DNA of 21,231 nucleotides, taken from assembly GCA_038207745.1 (NCBI GenBank), contig JBBQZL010000019.1:1-21231 (forward strand), read 5' to 3'. This DNA comes from JBBQZL01 sp038207745. GTDB lineage: Bacteria > Actinomycetota > Thermoleophilia > Solirubrobacterales > 70-9. Positions 6,902-14,310 of the stretch are shown piece after piece. Position 1 is the stretch's first letter. Each line of letters opens with the position of its first letter. Both the position numbers and the translations under genes were made by a program. Under the pieces are notes generated by a model. That model was not told the origin of the DNA, ran no database searches, and saw only the letters and a program-made list of their open reading frames with translations.

Positions 6902-7903
6902 TTGACCCCCGAGGGGGTCGAAGAGCTCGTCGCACCACTGTCCACCGCTGAGTTGGACGAGCGACTGATGCCCGATGGGGCGCTTGTCGCCACCCGCGAT
7001 GCACCGGTTGGTGGTCAGGCCGTGCTCGAGGGCGTGATGATGCGCGGCGTCACCAACTGGGCGGTCGCGATGCGCACTCCGGATGGCGAGATCCAGGTCA
7101 ACCAGGAGTCTTTGAAGCCATGGGCCTCGCGACATAGGTTCTGGCGACTGCCGATCCTTCGCGGGGTCGTTGCGCTCGCCGAATCGATGAAGATCGGCTT
7201 CAGAGCTCTCTCGCTGTCTGCCAACGCACAGCTCGATCCCGAGGAGCAGGAGGAGATCGGAGGATGGATGTGGGGTTTCACCATCTTCCTCTCACTGCTC
7301 CTATCCGTCGGCCTCTTCTTTGTGATCCCGGTCGGATTGACGAGCCTGATCAAGGACAGCCTCGGCTCGCCCATCCTCTTCTGGCTGATCGAGGGAATCC
7401 TGCGGACGGGAATATTCCTCGGCTACATCGTCCTGATCAGCCGCCTCAAGGATCTGCGCCGGGTCTTCGAGTACCACGGCGCCGAGCACAAGACGATCTC
7501 CTGTTACGAGGCCGAGGACGAGTTGACCCCCTCGCGGGCGAAGCTCTATTCGCGTCTGCATCCGCGCTGCGGAACCAGCTTCCTGCTGATCGTCATGGTC
7601 CTTGCGATCTTCGTCTTCGCGCCGATCGGTTTGCCGGCCTGGTACTGGCTGGTCCTCTCACGCATCCTCGGCATTCCGTTGATTGCAGGCCTCTCCTACG
7701 AGGTGATCAAGTGGGCCGGGCGGAATCGCTCGAAGAAGTGGGTCCGGGGAATCATGTGGCCGGGCCTGATGCTCCAGAACCTGACCACGCGTGAGCCCGA
7801 CGAGGAGCAGCTCGCGGTCGCGATCGCCTCGCTCGAGGCGGTGCTTGCGAAAGAGGATCCGATGGAGCTTGCGAAGTACGAGCCGATCGAGATCGTAGCC
7901 TGA
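6902..7903 (+). CDS. DUF1385/YqhQ-family membrane protein
   Basis: The 333-residue protein has the family hallmark V-G-G-Q-A-V-L-E-G-V-M-M-R-G near residues 36-49, then R-G-V-V-A-L-A-E-S-M. Hydrophobic segments lie at about 125-150 and 158-182. A conserved loop E-Y-H-G-A-E-H-K-T-I-S-C-Y-E (about 190-203) leads to H-P-R-C-G-T-S-F-L-L (about 220-229), and further hydrophobic helices follow. His/Cys/Glu in these loops could bind metal, but the biochemical function of the family is not established. The start is uncertain: TTG 6902 gives the length used here, but no clear ribosome-binding site precedes it; ATG 6968 is in frame and still keeps the hallmark motif. The position between rpmE and prfA is one where this family is commonly found. 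Confidence 0.88.
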   Translation: MTPEGVEELVAPLSTAELDERLMPDGALVATRDAPVGGQAVLEGVMMRGVTNWAVAMRTPDGEIQVNQESLKPWASRHRFWRLPILRGVVALAESMKIGFRALSLSANAQLDPEEQEEIGGWMWGFTIFLSLLLSVGLFFVIPVGLTSLIKDSLGSPILFWLIEGILRTGIFLGYIVLISRLKDLRRVFEYHGAEHKTISCYEAEDELTPSRAKLYSRLHPRCGTSFLLIVMVLAIFVFAPIGLPAWYWLVLSRILGIPLIAGLSYEVIKWAGRNRSKKWVRGIMWPGLMLQNLTTREPDEEQLAVAIASLEAVLAKEDPMELAKYEPIEIVA

Positions 7904-7970
7904 GGCGGAAGCCATCAGGTGATCGGCGGCGTTCAGACCGTCGCGCTGCATCACTCGTCACACTGCCTGG

Positions 7971-9038
7971 ATGATCGAAAGCCTGATCGAGCAGCTCGAG
8001 GGCCGGTTCGCCGAGCTCGAGGCACAGATGTCCGACCCCGCTGTGATCGGTGATCGGAATCGCTACGCGGAGGTCGGGCGCGAGTACCAGAGCCTCCAGG
8101 TCGCAAACGAGCTCGCCGGCCGCTACCGGACCCTGGTCGATGACCTGGAAAGCGCGAGGGAACTGCTCGCCGACGACGAGGACCCCGAGCTGCGCCAGCT
8201 GGTAGCCGACGCGCCCGGCCAGATCGAGCAGCTTGCCGAGGAGATTCGTCTCGCGATGGTCGAGAGCGACCCGAATGACGAGAAGGATGTGCTGGTTGAG
8301 ATCCGGGCCGGAACCGGTGGCGATGAGGCGGCTCTCTTCGCCGGCGACCTCTACAACATGCTGACCCGCTACGCCGAGGAGCGGGGCTTCTCGATCGAGG
8401 CGATCTCGCTTTCGCCGGCCGAGATGGGCGGCTTCAAGGAGGTCACCTTCGCGATCAAGGGCGACGGCGCCTACTCGGTCTTCAAGTTCGAAGGCGGAAC
8501 GCACCGCGTCCAGCGGGTGCCCGAGACCGAGTCCCAGGGCAGGATCCACACCTCGACCGCAACGGTGGCCGTGCTTCCCGAGGCGGAGGAGGTCGATGTC
8601 GATATTCAGGCTTCGGACCTCGAGATCGACACCTACCGATCCTCGGGCCCGGGCGGGCAGTCGGTCAACACGACCGACTCGGCGGTTCGGATAACCCACA
8701 AGCCGACCGGGATCACGGTCTCGATGCAGGACGAGAAGTCCCAGCTCCAGAACCGTGAGCGAGGTATGCGCGTCCTTCGTGCGCGGATCTACGAGCAGAA
8801 GCGCGCCGAGCAGCAGGCGGAGATCGCCTCCGAGCGCAAGGCCCAGGTCGGTACCGGCCAGCGCTCCGAGAAGATCCGTACCTACAACTTTCCACAGGGT
8901 CGGGTCACCGACCACCGGGTCAAGCACACCTCCCACAATCTCGAGGGTGTGCTTGGTGGCCAGCTCCAGGAGTTCACCGATGTCCTGACCGCCGAGGACA
9001 AGCGGGCGCGGCTCGAGATGCAGGCATCCGAGACGTGA
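7971..9038 (+). CDS. prfA: Peptide chain release factor 1
   Basis: The 355-residue protein recognises UAA and UAG and triggers peptide release. The class I catalytic GGQ is at 228-230 in S-S-G-P-G-G-Q-S-V-N-T-T-D-S-A-V-R. The codon-recognition tripeptide is P-E-T at 184-186 (R-V-P-E-T-E-S-Q-G-R-I-H-T), the RF1-type PxT rather than RF2's SPF. An N-terminal helical domain and the standard 'A-G-T-G-G-D-E-A' loop (113-120) are present. No frameshift site is present, as expected for RF1. Start ATG 7971 has no obvious Shine-Dalgarno. The gene for the enzyme that methylates its GGQ glutamine follows 13 bases after the stop. Confidence 0.97.
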   Translation: MIESLIEQLEGRFAELEAQMSDPAVIGDRNRYAEVGREYQSLQVANELAGRYRTLVDDLESARELLADDEDPELRQLVADAPGQIEQLAEEIRLAMVESDPNDEKDVLVEIRAGTGGDEAALFAGDLYNMLTRYAEERGFSIEAISLSPAEMGGFKEVTFAIKGDGAYSVFKFEGGTHRVQRVPETESQGRIHTSTATVAVLPEAEEVDVDIQASDLEIDTYRSSGPGGQSVNTTDSAVRITHKPTGITVSMQDEKSQLQNRERGMRVLRARIYEQKRAEQQAEIASERKAQVGTGQRSEKIRTYNFPQGRVTDHRVKHTSHNLEGVLGGQLQEFTDVLTAEDKRARLEMQASET

Positions 9039-9051
9039 CCTCGCAACTCTG

Positions 9052-9867
9052 GTGAGCGCGGCTGGCAGCGTCAGGGACGGCCTCGGCGCTGCTGTGGACG
9101 CGCTGACCGCAGCGGGAGTCGACAGCCCCAGGCTCGACGCAGAGCTGATGCTCTGCGAGGCGACCGGATGGGACCGGGCGCGGCTTGCCGCGGCTCCCGA
9201 GGCACCTGTGCCCGCATCGGCCGCCCGTGAGTTCGGAGCGATGATGCGGCGGCGGTTGAAGCGCGAGCCGATCGCCTTCATCCTCGGACGCCGGGGCTTC
9301 CGGAACATCGAGCTGATCTCTGACAGTCGGGCGCTGGTGCCGCGGCCCGAAACGGAGCTGTTGGTCGATATCGCGTTGGATGTCGCACCCGGGAGGGTGC
9401 TTGACATCGGGACGGGTTCCGGCGCAATCGCCCTCGCGATCGCCGACGAGATCCCTGGCTGCCGGGTGACCGCAACGGACACCTCCGAGGCCGCGCTGTC
9501 CCTGGCTCGTGAGAACGCAGCCCAGCTCGGGCTCGATGGCCGGGTCGAGTTCCTCGCCGGGTCGGTCCCCGAGGGCCGTTTCGATCTCGTCGTCGCAAAC
9601 CTGCCCTACATCCCGGACTCCGATTGGGCCGGTCTGTCGGCCGAGATCCGCGAGTGGGAGCCGCGCAATGCCCTGACCAGCGGCGCCGACGGTCTTGAGG
9701 CGATCCGGTCTGTCGTGCCGTTGATTGACGCCGATTTCGTTGCGCTCGAGGTGGGGGAGGGCCAGGCCGGCGAAGTCGTCAGGATCCTGGCCGCGGCGGG
9801 ATATGGTGAGACCGGGAAGAGAACGGACTTGTCCGGAATCGAGAGAGTGGCAATCGGACGCAGATGA
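9052..9867 (+). CDS. prmC: Release-factor glutamine N5-methyltransferase
   Basis: The 271-residue SAM-dependent methyltransferase should modify the GGQ glutamine of release factors. The N-terminal helical domain holds L-D-A-E-L-M-L (28-34) and ends with V-P-R-P-E-T-E-L-L-V (96-105), both typical of PrmC. The SAM motif is L-D-I-G-T-G-S-G-A-I-A-L-A (117-129), followed by A-T-D-T-S (141-145). Motif IV, normally NPPY, reads NLPY at 183-186. The GTG start is set by a TGA just upstream in the same frame. The last bases overlap the tsaC start (ATGA), so they are translationally coupled. Adjacency to prfA supports the assignment despite the altered motif. Confidence 0.93.
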   Translation: MSAAGSVRDGLGAAVDALTAAGVDSPRLDAELMLCEATGWDRARLAAAPEAPVPASAAREFGAMMRRRLKREPIAFILGRRGFRNIELISDSRALVPRPETELLVDIALDVAPGRVLDIGTGSGAIALAIADEIPGCRVTATDTSEAALSLARENAAQLGLDGRVEFLAGSVPEGRFDLVVANLPYIPDSDWAGLSAEIREWEPRNALTSGADGLEAIRSVVPLIDADFVALEVGEGQAGEVVRILAAAGYGETGKRTDLSGIERVAIGRR

Positions 9868-10493
9868 GCCGTATCGTGTCAGTGGAGCTTGATGGTCCCG
9901 CGGCAGCAAGGGCTGCGCTCGAGCAATGCATCGGCTCCGGAGGCGTGGTGGTATTTCCCGCGGATGGCCTCTACGGACTCGCCTGCGACCCGCTGAATGC
10001 AGCCTCCGTCGCGCGGATCCACGCCCTCAAGGGCCGCAGTGACGACAAGCCCTCCGCCGTCATGTATTTCTCACCGCTCTCGATGCGTGAGTTGGTCTCG
10101 GGTCTCGGGGACAGAACCCGGGAGGCCTTCTCGGCACTGCTTCCCGGACCGGTGACCCTGGTGATCGAAAACCCCGACCACCACTATTCGCTTGCCTGTC
10201 GCGAGGACCAGGAGCGACTCGGGGTTCGCCTGATAGGGGGCCCGCTGGCCGGGGCGATCTGCCCGATCTTCCAGACCAGCGCAAACCGGAGCGGAACGCC
10301 GTCGCCGGTCAGCTTCGATCAGGTTCCCCGAGCAATCCGCCTCGGGGCGGACCTCGCAATCGACGCCGGGACCCTCAGCGGATCGCCCTCGACGGTCGTC
10401 GATCTGACCAGGCTCGACCACGATGGGAGCTGGCAGGTGCTCAGAGAGGGCGGCATGCCGATCACCGGGTTGAGAACGGCGCTTGAAGCCTAG
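9864..10493 (+). CDS. tsaC: L-threonylcarbamoyladenylate synthase (Sua5/YciO/YrdC family)
   Basis: The 209-residue protein would make threonylcarbamoyl-AMP from threonine, bicarbonate and ATP, the first step of t6A formation at position 37 of ANN-decoding tRNAs. Family features are G-V-V-V-F-P-A-D-G-L-Y-G-L-A-C-D (27-42), the K-G-R-S-D-D-K-P substrate loop (56-63), L-P-G-P-V-T-L-V-I (about 93-101), F-Q-T-S-A-N-R-S-G (about 137-145) and S-T-V-V-D-L-T near the end. It is the short TsaC form without a Sua5 C-terminal domain. The ATG overlaps the prmC stop by four bases. It shares the slot of Rv1301 in the mycobacterial cluster. Confidence 0.93.
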   Translation: MSRIVSVELDGPAAARAALEQCIGSGGVVVFPADGLYGLACDPLNAASVARIHALKGRSDDKPSAVMYFSPLSMRELVSGLGDRTREAFSALLPGPVTLVIENPDHHYSLACREDQERLGVRLIGGPLAGAICPIFQTSANRSGTPSPVSFDQVPRAIRLGADLAIDAGTLSGSPSTVVDLTRLDHDGSWQVLREGGMPITGLRTALEA

Positions 10494-10549
10494 GCCGGCC
10501 CCGACCGGGCCGACCGCAGGTATTCGAGACCACGGCCCCGGGAGACGCC

Positions 10550-10589
10550 GCTGTCCTGCCTGGAGTCCGGCGGCCACAGGCAGGACAGC
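10550..10589. terminator. 13-bp hairpin between convergent tsaC and lysyl-oxidase-like gene
   Basis: Bases 10550-10562 (GCTGTCCTGCCTG) are the exact reverse complement of 10577-10589, with a 14-base loop. The hairpin lies between two converging genes (ends 10493 and 10639). No U-tract follows on either strand. It is the best candidate for a bidirectional terminator here. Confidence 0.6.
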
Positions 10590-10638
10590 CCAGGCCAATT
10601 CAGCGCGGGGCGGACGGCACCGACTCAGGAGCTCATCA

Positions 10639-11415
10639 TCAACAGCGGCGGTGGTCGCTTCGGTACGGGAGGTGAACCAATCGCTGGGAGGAGTTGTTCC
10701 CCTCGCGTTTCTCGACCAGGAGGTCGTGGGGGTCGACGCGCAGCAGGTAGGCGAAACAACCGCGCAGCCCGGTCACGTTGATCCACTGGTTGTCGTATGT
10801 GGAGGGGTAGATGTCCGACCAGCCGACCGAGGTGCCGAGGACGACCTGCTTCTCGAGCGGGTTCTGATTGCAGCCTGGATAGACCCATGACTCCGGAGAG
10901 CGCTTGCCGGGCCTGGTCCGCTCGAGGTCCCGGAGGCAGTAGAACTGCTTCGGCCCGACTCGTACGCGCCGGACCTTCTTGTGCCTGGAGTCGACCCGCC
11001 AGAGCTCAAAGCGCAGCGGGTCGCGCATCTTCCAGAAGGAGCCGCCCCACTGGTATCCCACATCAAAGAAGTGCAGCCTGGCACGGGAGGGGATGAAGAG
11101 ACGTCCGCCGCCACGCCGGTAGATCGCCTGCTCGACGGTCATCCAGCCGGGCTTCGAACGACGACCGTGCAGCTCGAGCGGGCCAAGACCCCGGCTGCGC
11201 AGGTCGCTGGTTGCCCGGAGGAGCGCGCGCCCGGAACTCGTCCGTTCAAGCTGGAACTCGTGTGGGGGCGCGACGCGGAGATCTGGGCATAGAAGCCTCC
11301 TGGCATGCCTGTCATGACACGGGTCCGGAGCCCGCACGGTGGCGGTTGCGGTCGAGCCGATGCCCGCGGCTAACGCAGCGGCAAGTGGAACAAGTATCCA
11401 AGGGCGCAACCTCAC
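10639..11415 (-). CDS. Secreted lysyl-oxidase-fold protein, copper ligands apparently lost
   Basis: The 258-residue precursor starts with a Sec-type signal: R-L-R-P-W, a hydrophobic core I-L-V-P-L-A-A-A-L-A-A-G, then a likely cleavage near A-T-A (23-28). The mature part follows the bacterial lysyl oxidase pattern: C-P-D-L-R (43-47), G-L-G-P-L-E-L (76-82), R-F-E-L-W-R-V-D (135-142), Y-C-L-R-D-L (159-164), S-V-G-W-S-D-I-Y (196-203) and Q-W-I-N-V-T-G-L-R-G (210-219). The region where active enzymes carry the H-x-H-x-H copper site (about 112-137) has only His115. Six cysteines could form disulfides. The GTG start follows a -10-like box by seven bases. It is probably a structural or binding protein, not an amine oxidase. 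Confidence 0.8.
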   Translation of the reverse strand: MRLRPWILVPLAAALAAGIGSTATATVRAPDPCHDRHARRLLCPDLRVAPPHEFQLERTSSGRALLRATSDLRSRGLGPLELHGRRSKPGWMTVEQAIYRRGGGRLFIPSRARLHFFDVGYQWGGSFWKMRDPLRFELWRVDSRHKKVRRVRVGPKQFYCLRDLERTRPGKRSPESWVYPGCNQNPLEKQVVLGTSVGWSDIYPSTYDNQWINVTGLRGCFAYLLRVDPHDLLVEKREGNNSSQRLVHLPYRSDHRRC

Positions 11416-11422
11416 TCTCGGA

Positions 11423-11428
11423 AGCCTA
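11423..11428 (-). promoter_or_regulatory. -10 box for a probably leaderless minus-strand gene
   Basis: On the minus strand TAGGCT ends seven bases before the GTG at 11415, leaving no room for a ribosome-binding site. The layout copies that before rpmE and rpiB. It lies in the 91-base divergent gap shared with rpiB. Confidence 0.4.
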
Positions 11429-11491
11429 GTGGGCGATTCCAGCGTCGAGGAGCCACCGGTTTCATTGCCGCGCCACCGCGGGAGGCGCTGG

Positions 11492-11497
11492 TAGGGT
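11492..11497 (+). promoter_or_regulatory. -10 box for a probably leaderless rpiB-glyA mRNA
   Basis: TAGGGT ends nine bases before the rpiB ATG, with no Shine-Dalgarno between them. No good -35 is visible at normal spacing. Confidence 0.4.
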
Positions 11498-11506
11498 CAG
11501 CCACCT

Positions 11507-11956
11507 ATGAGAATCGCTGTCGGATCAGACCACGCCGGGTACGAGATGAAGGAAGTCGTGAAGCCGATTCTGGAGGCGGCCGGTTGCGATGTCACAGACG
11601 TCGGAACCGATTCCGAGGAGTCGACCGACTACCCGCCATTTGCCGCCAGGGCAGCCAGGCTGGTGGCGGGCGGAGAGGCTGATCTGGGTGTGATCGTATG
11701 CGGCTCCGGTGTCGGTGTCTCGATCGTCGCAAACAAGGTCGACGGCGTGCGCGCCGTCAACGCCCATGACCCGGAGGAGGCCGAGATGAGCCGGCGCCAC
11801 AACGACACCAATGTGCTGACGCTCGCCGGCAGGCGGCTCACCCCGGGCCAGGCCGAAGCGATCATCAAGTCCTTTCTCGAGACCGAGTTCGAGGGCGGGC
11901 GCCACCAGCGTCGCGTCGATGAGATAACCGAGGTCGAGAAGGGGGAGCTCGTATGA
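11507..11956 (+). CDS. rpiB: Ribose-5-phosphate isomerase B
   Basis: The 149-residue enzyme interconverts ribulose 5-phosphate and ribose 5-phosphate in the pentose phosphate pathway. It opens M-R-I-A-V-G-S-D-H-A-G-Y-E-M-K, the phosphosugar-binding start, and has V-C-G-S-G-V-G-V-S-I-V-A-N-K (64-77) with catalytic Cys65 and S-R-R-H-N-D-T-N-V-L (95-104) with His98. Cys65 is the E. coli-type catalytic base, unlike the mycobacterial enzyme where a glutamate serves. The stop overlaps the glyA start (ATGA). The pairing with glyA upstream of ATP synthase resembles the Bacillus order. Confidence 0.95.
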   Translation: MRIAVGSDHAGYEMKEVVKPILEAAGCDVTDVGTDSEESTDYPPFAARAARLVAGGEADLGVIVCGSGVGVSIVANKVDGVRAVNAHDPEEAEMSRRHNDTNVLTLAGRRLTPGQAEAIIKSFLETEFEGGRHQRRVDEITEVEKGELV

Positions 11957-13218
11957 GCGTCACGAGCCGGTCTCAGATCGATGCTCCGCTTTCCGAGGTT
12001 GACCCGGAGATCGCCGCGGTGCTTGCCGGAGAACTCGAGCGCCAGCGCCAGACCCTCGAGATGATCGCGTCTGAAAACTTCGTTCCGCGCGCGGTCCTCG
12101 AGGCCGCCGGGTCGGTACTGACCAACAAGTACGCGGAGGGTTATCCTGGCAGGCGCTATTACGGAGGTTGTGAGCAGGTCGACATCGCCGAGCAGCTCGC
12201 GATCGACCGCGCGAAAGAGCTGTTTGGCGCAGAGCACGCCAACGTCCAGCCGCATGCCGGAGCCCAGGCCAACAACGCTGCCTACATGGCGCTGATCAAG
12301 CCCGGTGACACGATCATGGGACTGGCGCTCGACCACGGTGGCCATCTCAGTCACGGAATGAAGCTCAACGTCTCCGGCCAGCTATACAAGGTGGTCCCGT
12401 ACCACGTCAGCCGCGAGGATTACCGGGTCGACATGGACGAGGTAAGGCGTCTCGCGGAGGAGAATCGACCCGATCTGATCGTCGCGGGTTGGTCCGCATA
12501 TCCACGCCAGCTCGACTTCGCCTCGTTCAGGGAGATCGCCGACTCGGTCGGCGCCCGGCTGATGGTCGACATGGCGCACTTCGCCGGGCTTGTCGCAGCG
12601 GGACTGCATCCAAATCCGGTCGAATACGCCGACGTGGTCACGACCACGATCCACAAGACGATCGGCGGCCCGAGGAGTGGCATGATCCTCTGTCGCGAGG
12701 AACTGGCAAAAGACATCAATCGCGCGATCTTCCCCGGCCAGCAGGGTGGCCCGTTGATGCATGTGATCGCCGCGAAGGCCGTCGCCCTGGGCATTGCCCA
12801 GACTGAGCCCTTTCGCCAGCGCCAGCGCCAGACGGTCGCCAATGCGAGGGCGCTTGCCGAGGGTCTTCAGGCCGGTGGTGTCGGGGTCTTGACGGGCGGC
12901 ACCGATGTTCACCTGGTCCTGGTCGACCTGACACCGGTCGGGCTCGATGGGCAGACCGCCGAGGACAGGCTCGAGGCGGTCGGCATCACGGTGAATAGAA
13001 ATGCGATCCCATTCGATCAGCGTCCCCCGATGAACCCGTCAGGGCTGCGCATCGGCACACCGGCGCTGACCACCCGCGGCATGGACGAGGCGGAAATGAC
13101 CGAGATCGCCGAGGTGATTTCGGTTGCCCTCTCGGACCGCTTCGATGCGGAGCGTGAGGCCCTCTCAGTCCGGACCCAGGAGCTGATCGACCGCTATCCC
13201 CTCTACCCGGGCCTCTGA
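11953..13218 (+). CDS. glyA: Serine hydroxymethyltransferase
   Basis: The 421-residue PLP enzyme converts serine and tetrahydrofolate to glycine and methylene-tetrahydrofolate, the main one-carbon source. Visible are I-A-S-E-N-F-V (38-44), N-K-Y-A-E-G-Y-P-G-R-R-Y-Y-G-G (58-72), H-A-G-A-Q-A-N-N-A-A-Y (101-111), D-M-A-H-F-A-G-L-V-A-A-G (206-217) and the PLP lysine K235 in T-T-T-I-H-K-T-I-G-G-P-R. The C-terminal small domain is complete and length is normal. ATG 11953 overlaps the rpiB stop by four bases, so translation is coupled. A weak imperfect hairpin (13225-13242) follows the stop. Confidence 0.97.
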   Translation: MSVTSRSQIDAPLSEVDPEIAAVLAGELERQRQTLEMIASENFVPRAVLEAAGSVLTNKYAEGYPGRRYYGGCEQVDIAEQLAIDRAKELFGAEHANVQPHAGAQANNAAYMALIKPGDTIMGLALDHGGHLSHGMKLNVSGQLYKVVPYHVSREDYRVDMDEVRRLAEENRPDLIVAGWSAYPRQLDFASFREIADSVGARLMVDMAHFAGLVAAGLHPNPVEYADVVTTTIHKTIGGPRSGMILCREELAKDINRAIFPGQQGGPLMHVIAAKAVALGIAQTEPFRQRQRQTVANARALAEGLQAGGVGVLTGGTDVHLVLVDLTPVGLDGQTAEDRLEAVGITVNRNAIPFDQRPPMNPSGLRIGTPALTTRGMDEAEMTEIAEVISVALSDRFDAEREALSVRTQELIDRYPLYPGL

Positions 13219-13267
13219 TCTGGATGAGGCCTTTGGCCCTCACACCGGCATATCCGGCCTCAAGGCC

Positions 13268-14272
13268 ATGAAGGTCTGGATCGATTGCACCGCGGCGGCT
13301 CATCCGCTGGTGCTCAGGCCGATCATCGAGCGCCTCGAGGCGATGGGCCACGAGACCCTGATCACGACTCGTGAATATGGACAGACGATCGGAATTCTCG
13401 AGCGGCTCGGGATGCCGTACGTCGCCGTTGGAAGTCACGGGGGCGGGTCGCGGCTGGGCAAGGTGCGGGCCCTGGGAGGAAGATCGGCGAAGCTGATGCG
13501 GCTGATCTGGAAGCAGCGGCCGGAGTTGGCGATCGCCCATGGCTCGGTTGACCTCGCAGTGGTATCGGCCGCACTCAACATCCCTTCCGCGCAGATGCAG
13601 GATTACGAGTTCGCCGGGATGCAGCGCAGGATCAGCTTCCGGATCGCCCGGCGGGTGCTGGTCCCGGATTCGATCCCGTTGGATCGCCTCAGGAAGATCG
13701 GCGCACCCGAGCGCAAGCTGGTCCGCTACCCGGGGCTCAAGGAGGATTACTACCTTGCTGACCTGGTTCCGGACCCGGGTGTGCTCGATCAGCTCGGACT
13801 CGATCGCTCAGAGCTGGTCGTGGTGCTGCGACCGCCACCCGAGACATCCGAGTACCACGCCCGGAACGACCTCTACGACGCAGTCCTGGACCGGCTGGTC
13901 AGGGAGGGTGTCCAGACGGTGATGATCCCCCGGACCGAGCGCCAGCGCGACGCCGCCAATGCCCTGGACGCACCGCGGCTGATCGTTCCGGACGATGCGA
14001 TCGACGCCCAGAGCCTGATCGCCTTCGCCGACCTCGTCGTCAGCGCCGGCGGGACGATGAACCGTGAGGCGGTCGCGCTCGGAACTCCGGTCTACACGAC
14101 CTTTGCGGGGAAGATGGGCGGAGTCGATGAGAAGCTGATCGCCGAAGGGCGGCTGCGGGTTCTGGGCAGCCCGGAGGAGATCGACCTCCGCAGGCGTGAG
14201 ACCGAACCAGGGGTAAAGGAGCCCCGAGACGCGTCGCTGCTTGTCGACGGAGTGCTCCAGGCTGTCGGGTAA
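13268..14272 (+). CDS. DUF354 family protein (GT-B fold, glycosyltransferase/epimerase-like)
   Basis: The 334-residue protein matches DUF354: N-terminal M-K-V-W-I-D-C-T-A-A-A-H-P (1-13), L-E-A-M-G-H-E-T-L-I-T-T-R-E (23-36), and a C-terminal V-S-A-G-G-T-M-N-R-E-A-V-A-L-G-T-P-V-Y (about 259-277), the nucleotide-sugar-binding half of a GT-B fold. The family is related to UDP-GlcNAc 2-epimerases and glycosyltransferases but has no proven activity. No signal peptide or membrane helix is seen. The gene sits between glyA and a WecA/TagO-type transferase, about where Bacillus has the UDP-GlcNAc epimerase mnaA, so a role in envelope glycan precursors is plausible. A small hairpin (GGCC-TCAA-GGCC, 13256-13267) touches the start codon and no Shine-Dalgarno is visible. 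Confidence 0.82.
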   Translation: MKVWIDCTAAAHPLVLRPIIERLEAMGHETLITTREYGQTIGILERLGMPYVAVGSHGGGSRLGKVRALGGRSAKLMRLIWKQRPELAIAHGSVDLAVVSAALNIPSAQMQDYEFAGMQRRISFRIARRVLVPDSIPLDRLRKIGAPERKLVRYPGLKEDYYLADLVPDPGVLDQLGLDRSELVVVLRPPPETSEYHARNDLYDAVLDRLVREGVQTVMIPRTERQRDAANALDAPRLIVPDDAIDAQSLIAFADLVVSAGGTMNREAVALGTPVYTTFAGKMGGVDEKLIAEGRLRVLGSPEEIDLRRRETEPGVKEPRDASLLVDGVLQAVG

Positions 14273-14310
14273 CCTCGGCGCGCCCTCGAATTCCCGGCAG
14301 GGCAAACGAA

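Noticed and set aside
6840..6905. 22-codon ORF (21 residues) just after rpmE, whose TGA overlaps the TTG start of the DUF1385 gene
   Set aside because: It could be a coupling leader peptide, but its ribosome-binding site is weak and the DUF1385 start itself is uncertain; chance is likely.
7752..9482. 576-codon open frame on the minus strand opposite prfA and prmC
   Set aside because: It is antisense to two clear genes, Arg/Leu/Asp-rich with no recognisable motif, and arises from GC-rich codon bias.
10483..10890. 135-codon plus-strand frame after tsaC
   Set aside because: Most of it is antisense to the lysyl-oxidase-like gene and its first part spans the terminator hairpin.
13225..13242. Hairpin TGAGGCC-TTT-GGCCCTCA after glyA as a terminator
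   Set aside because: It has a bulged base, a 3-base loop and no U-tract; too weak to annotate on its own.
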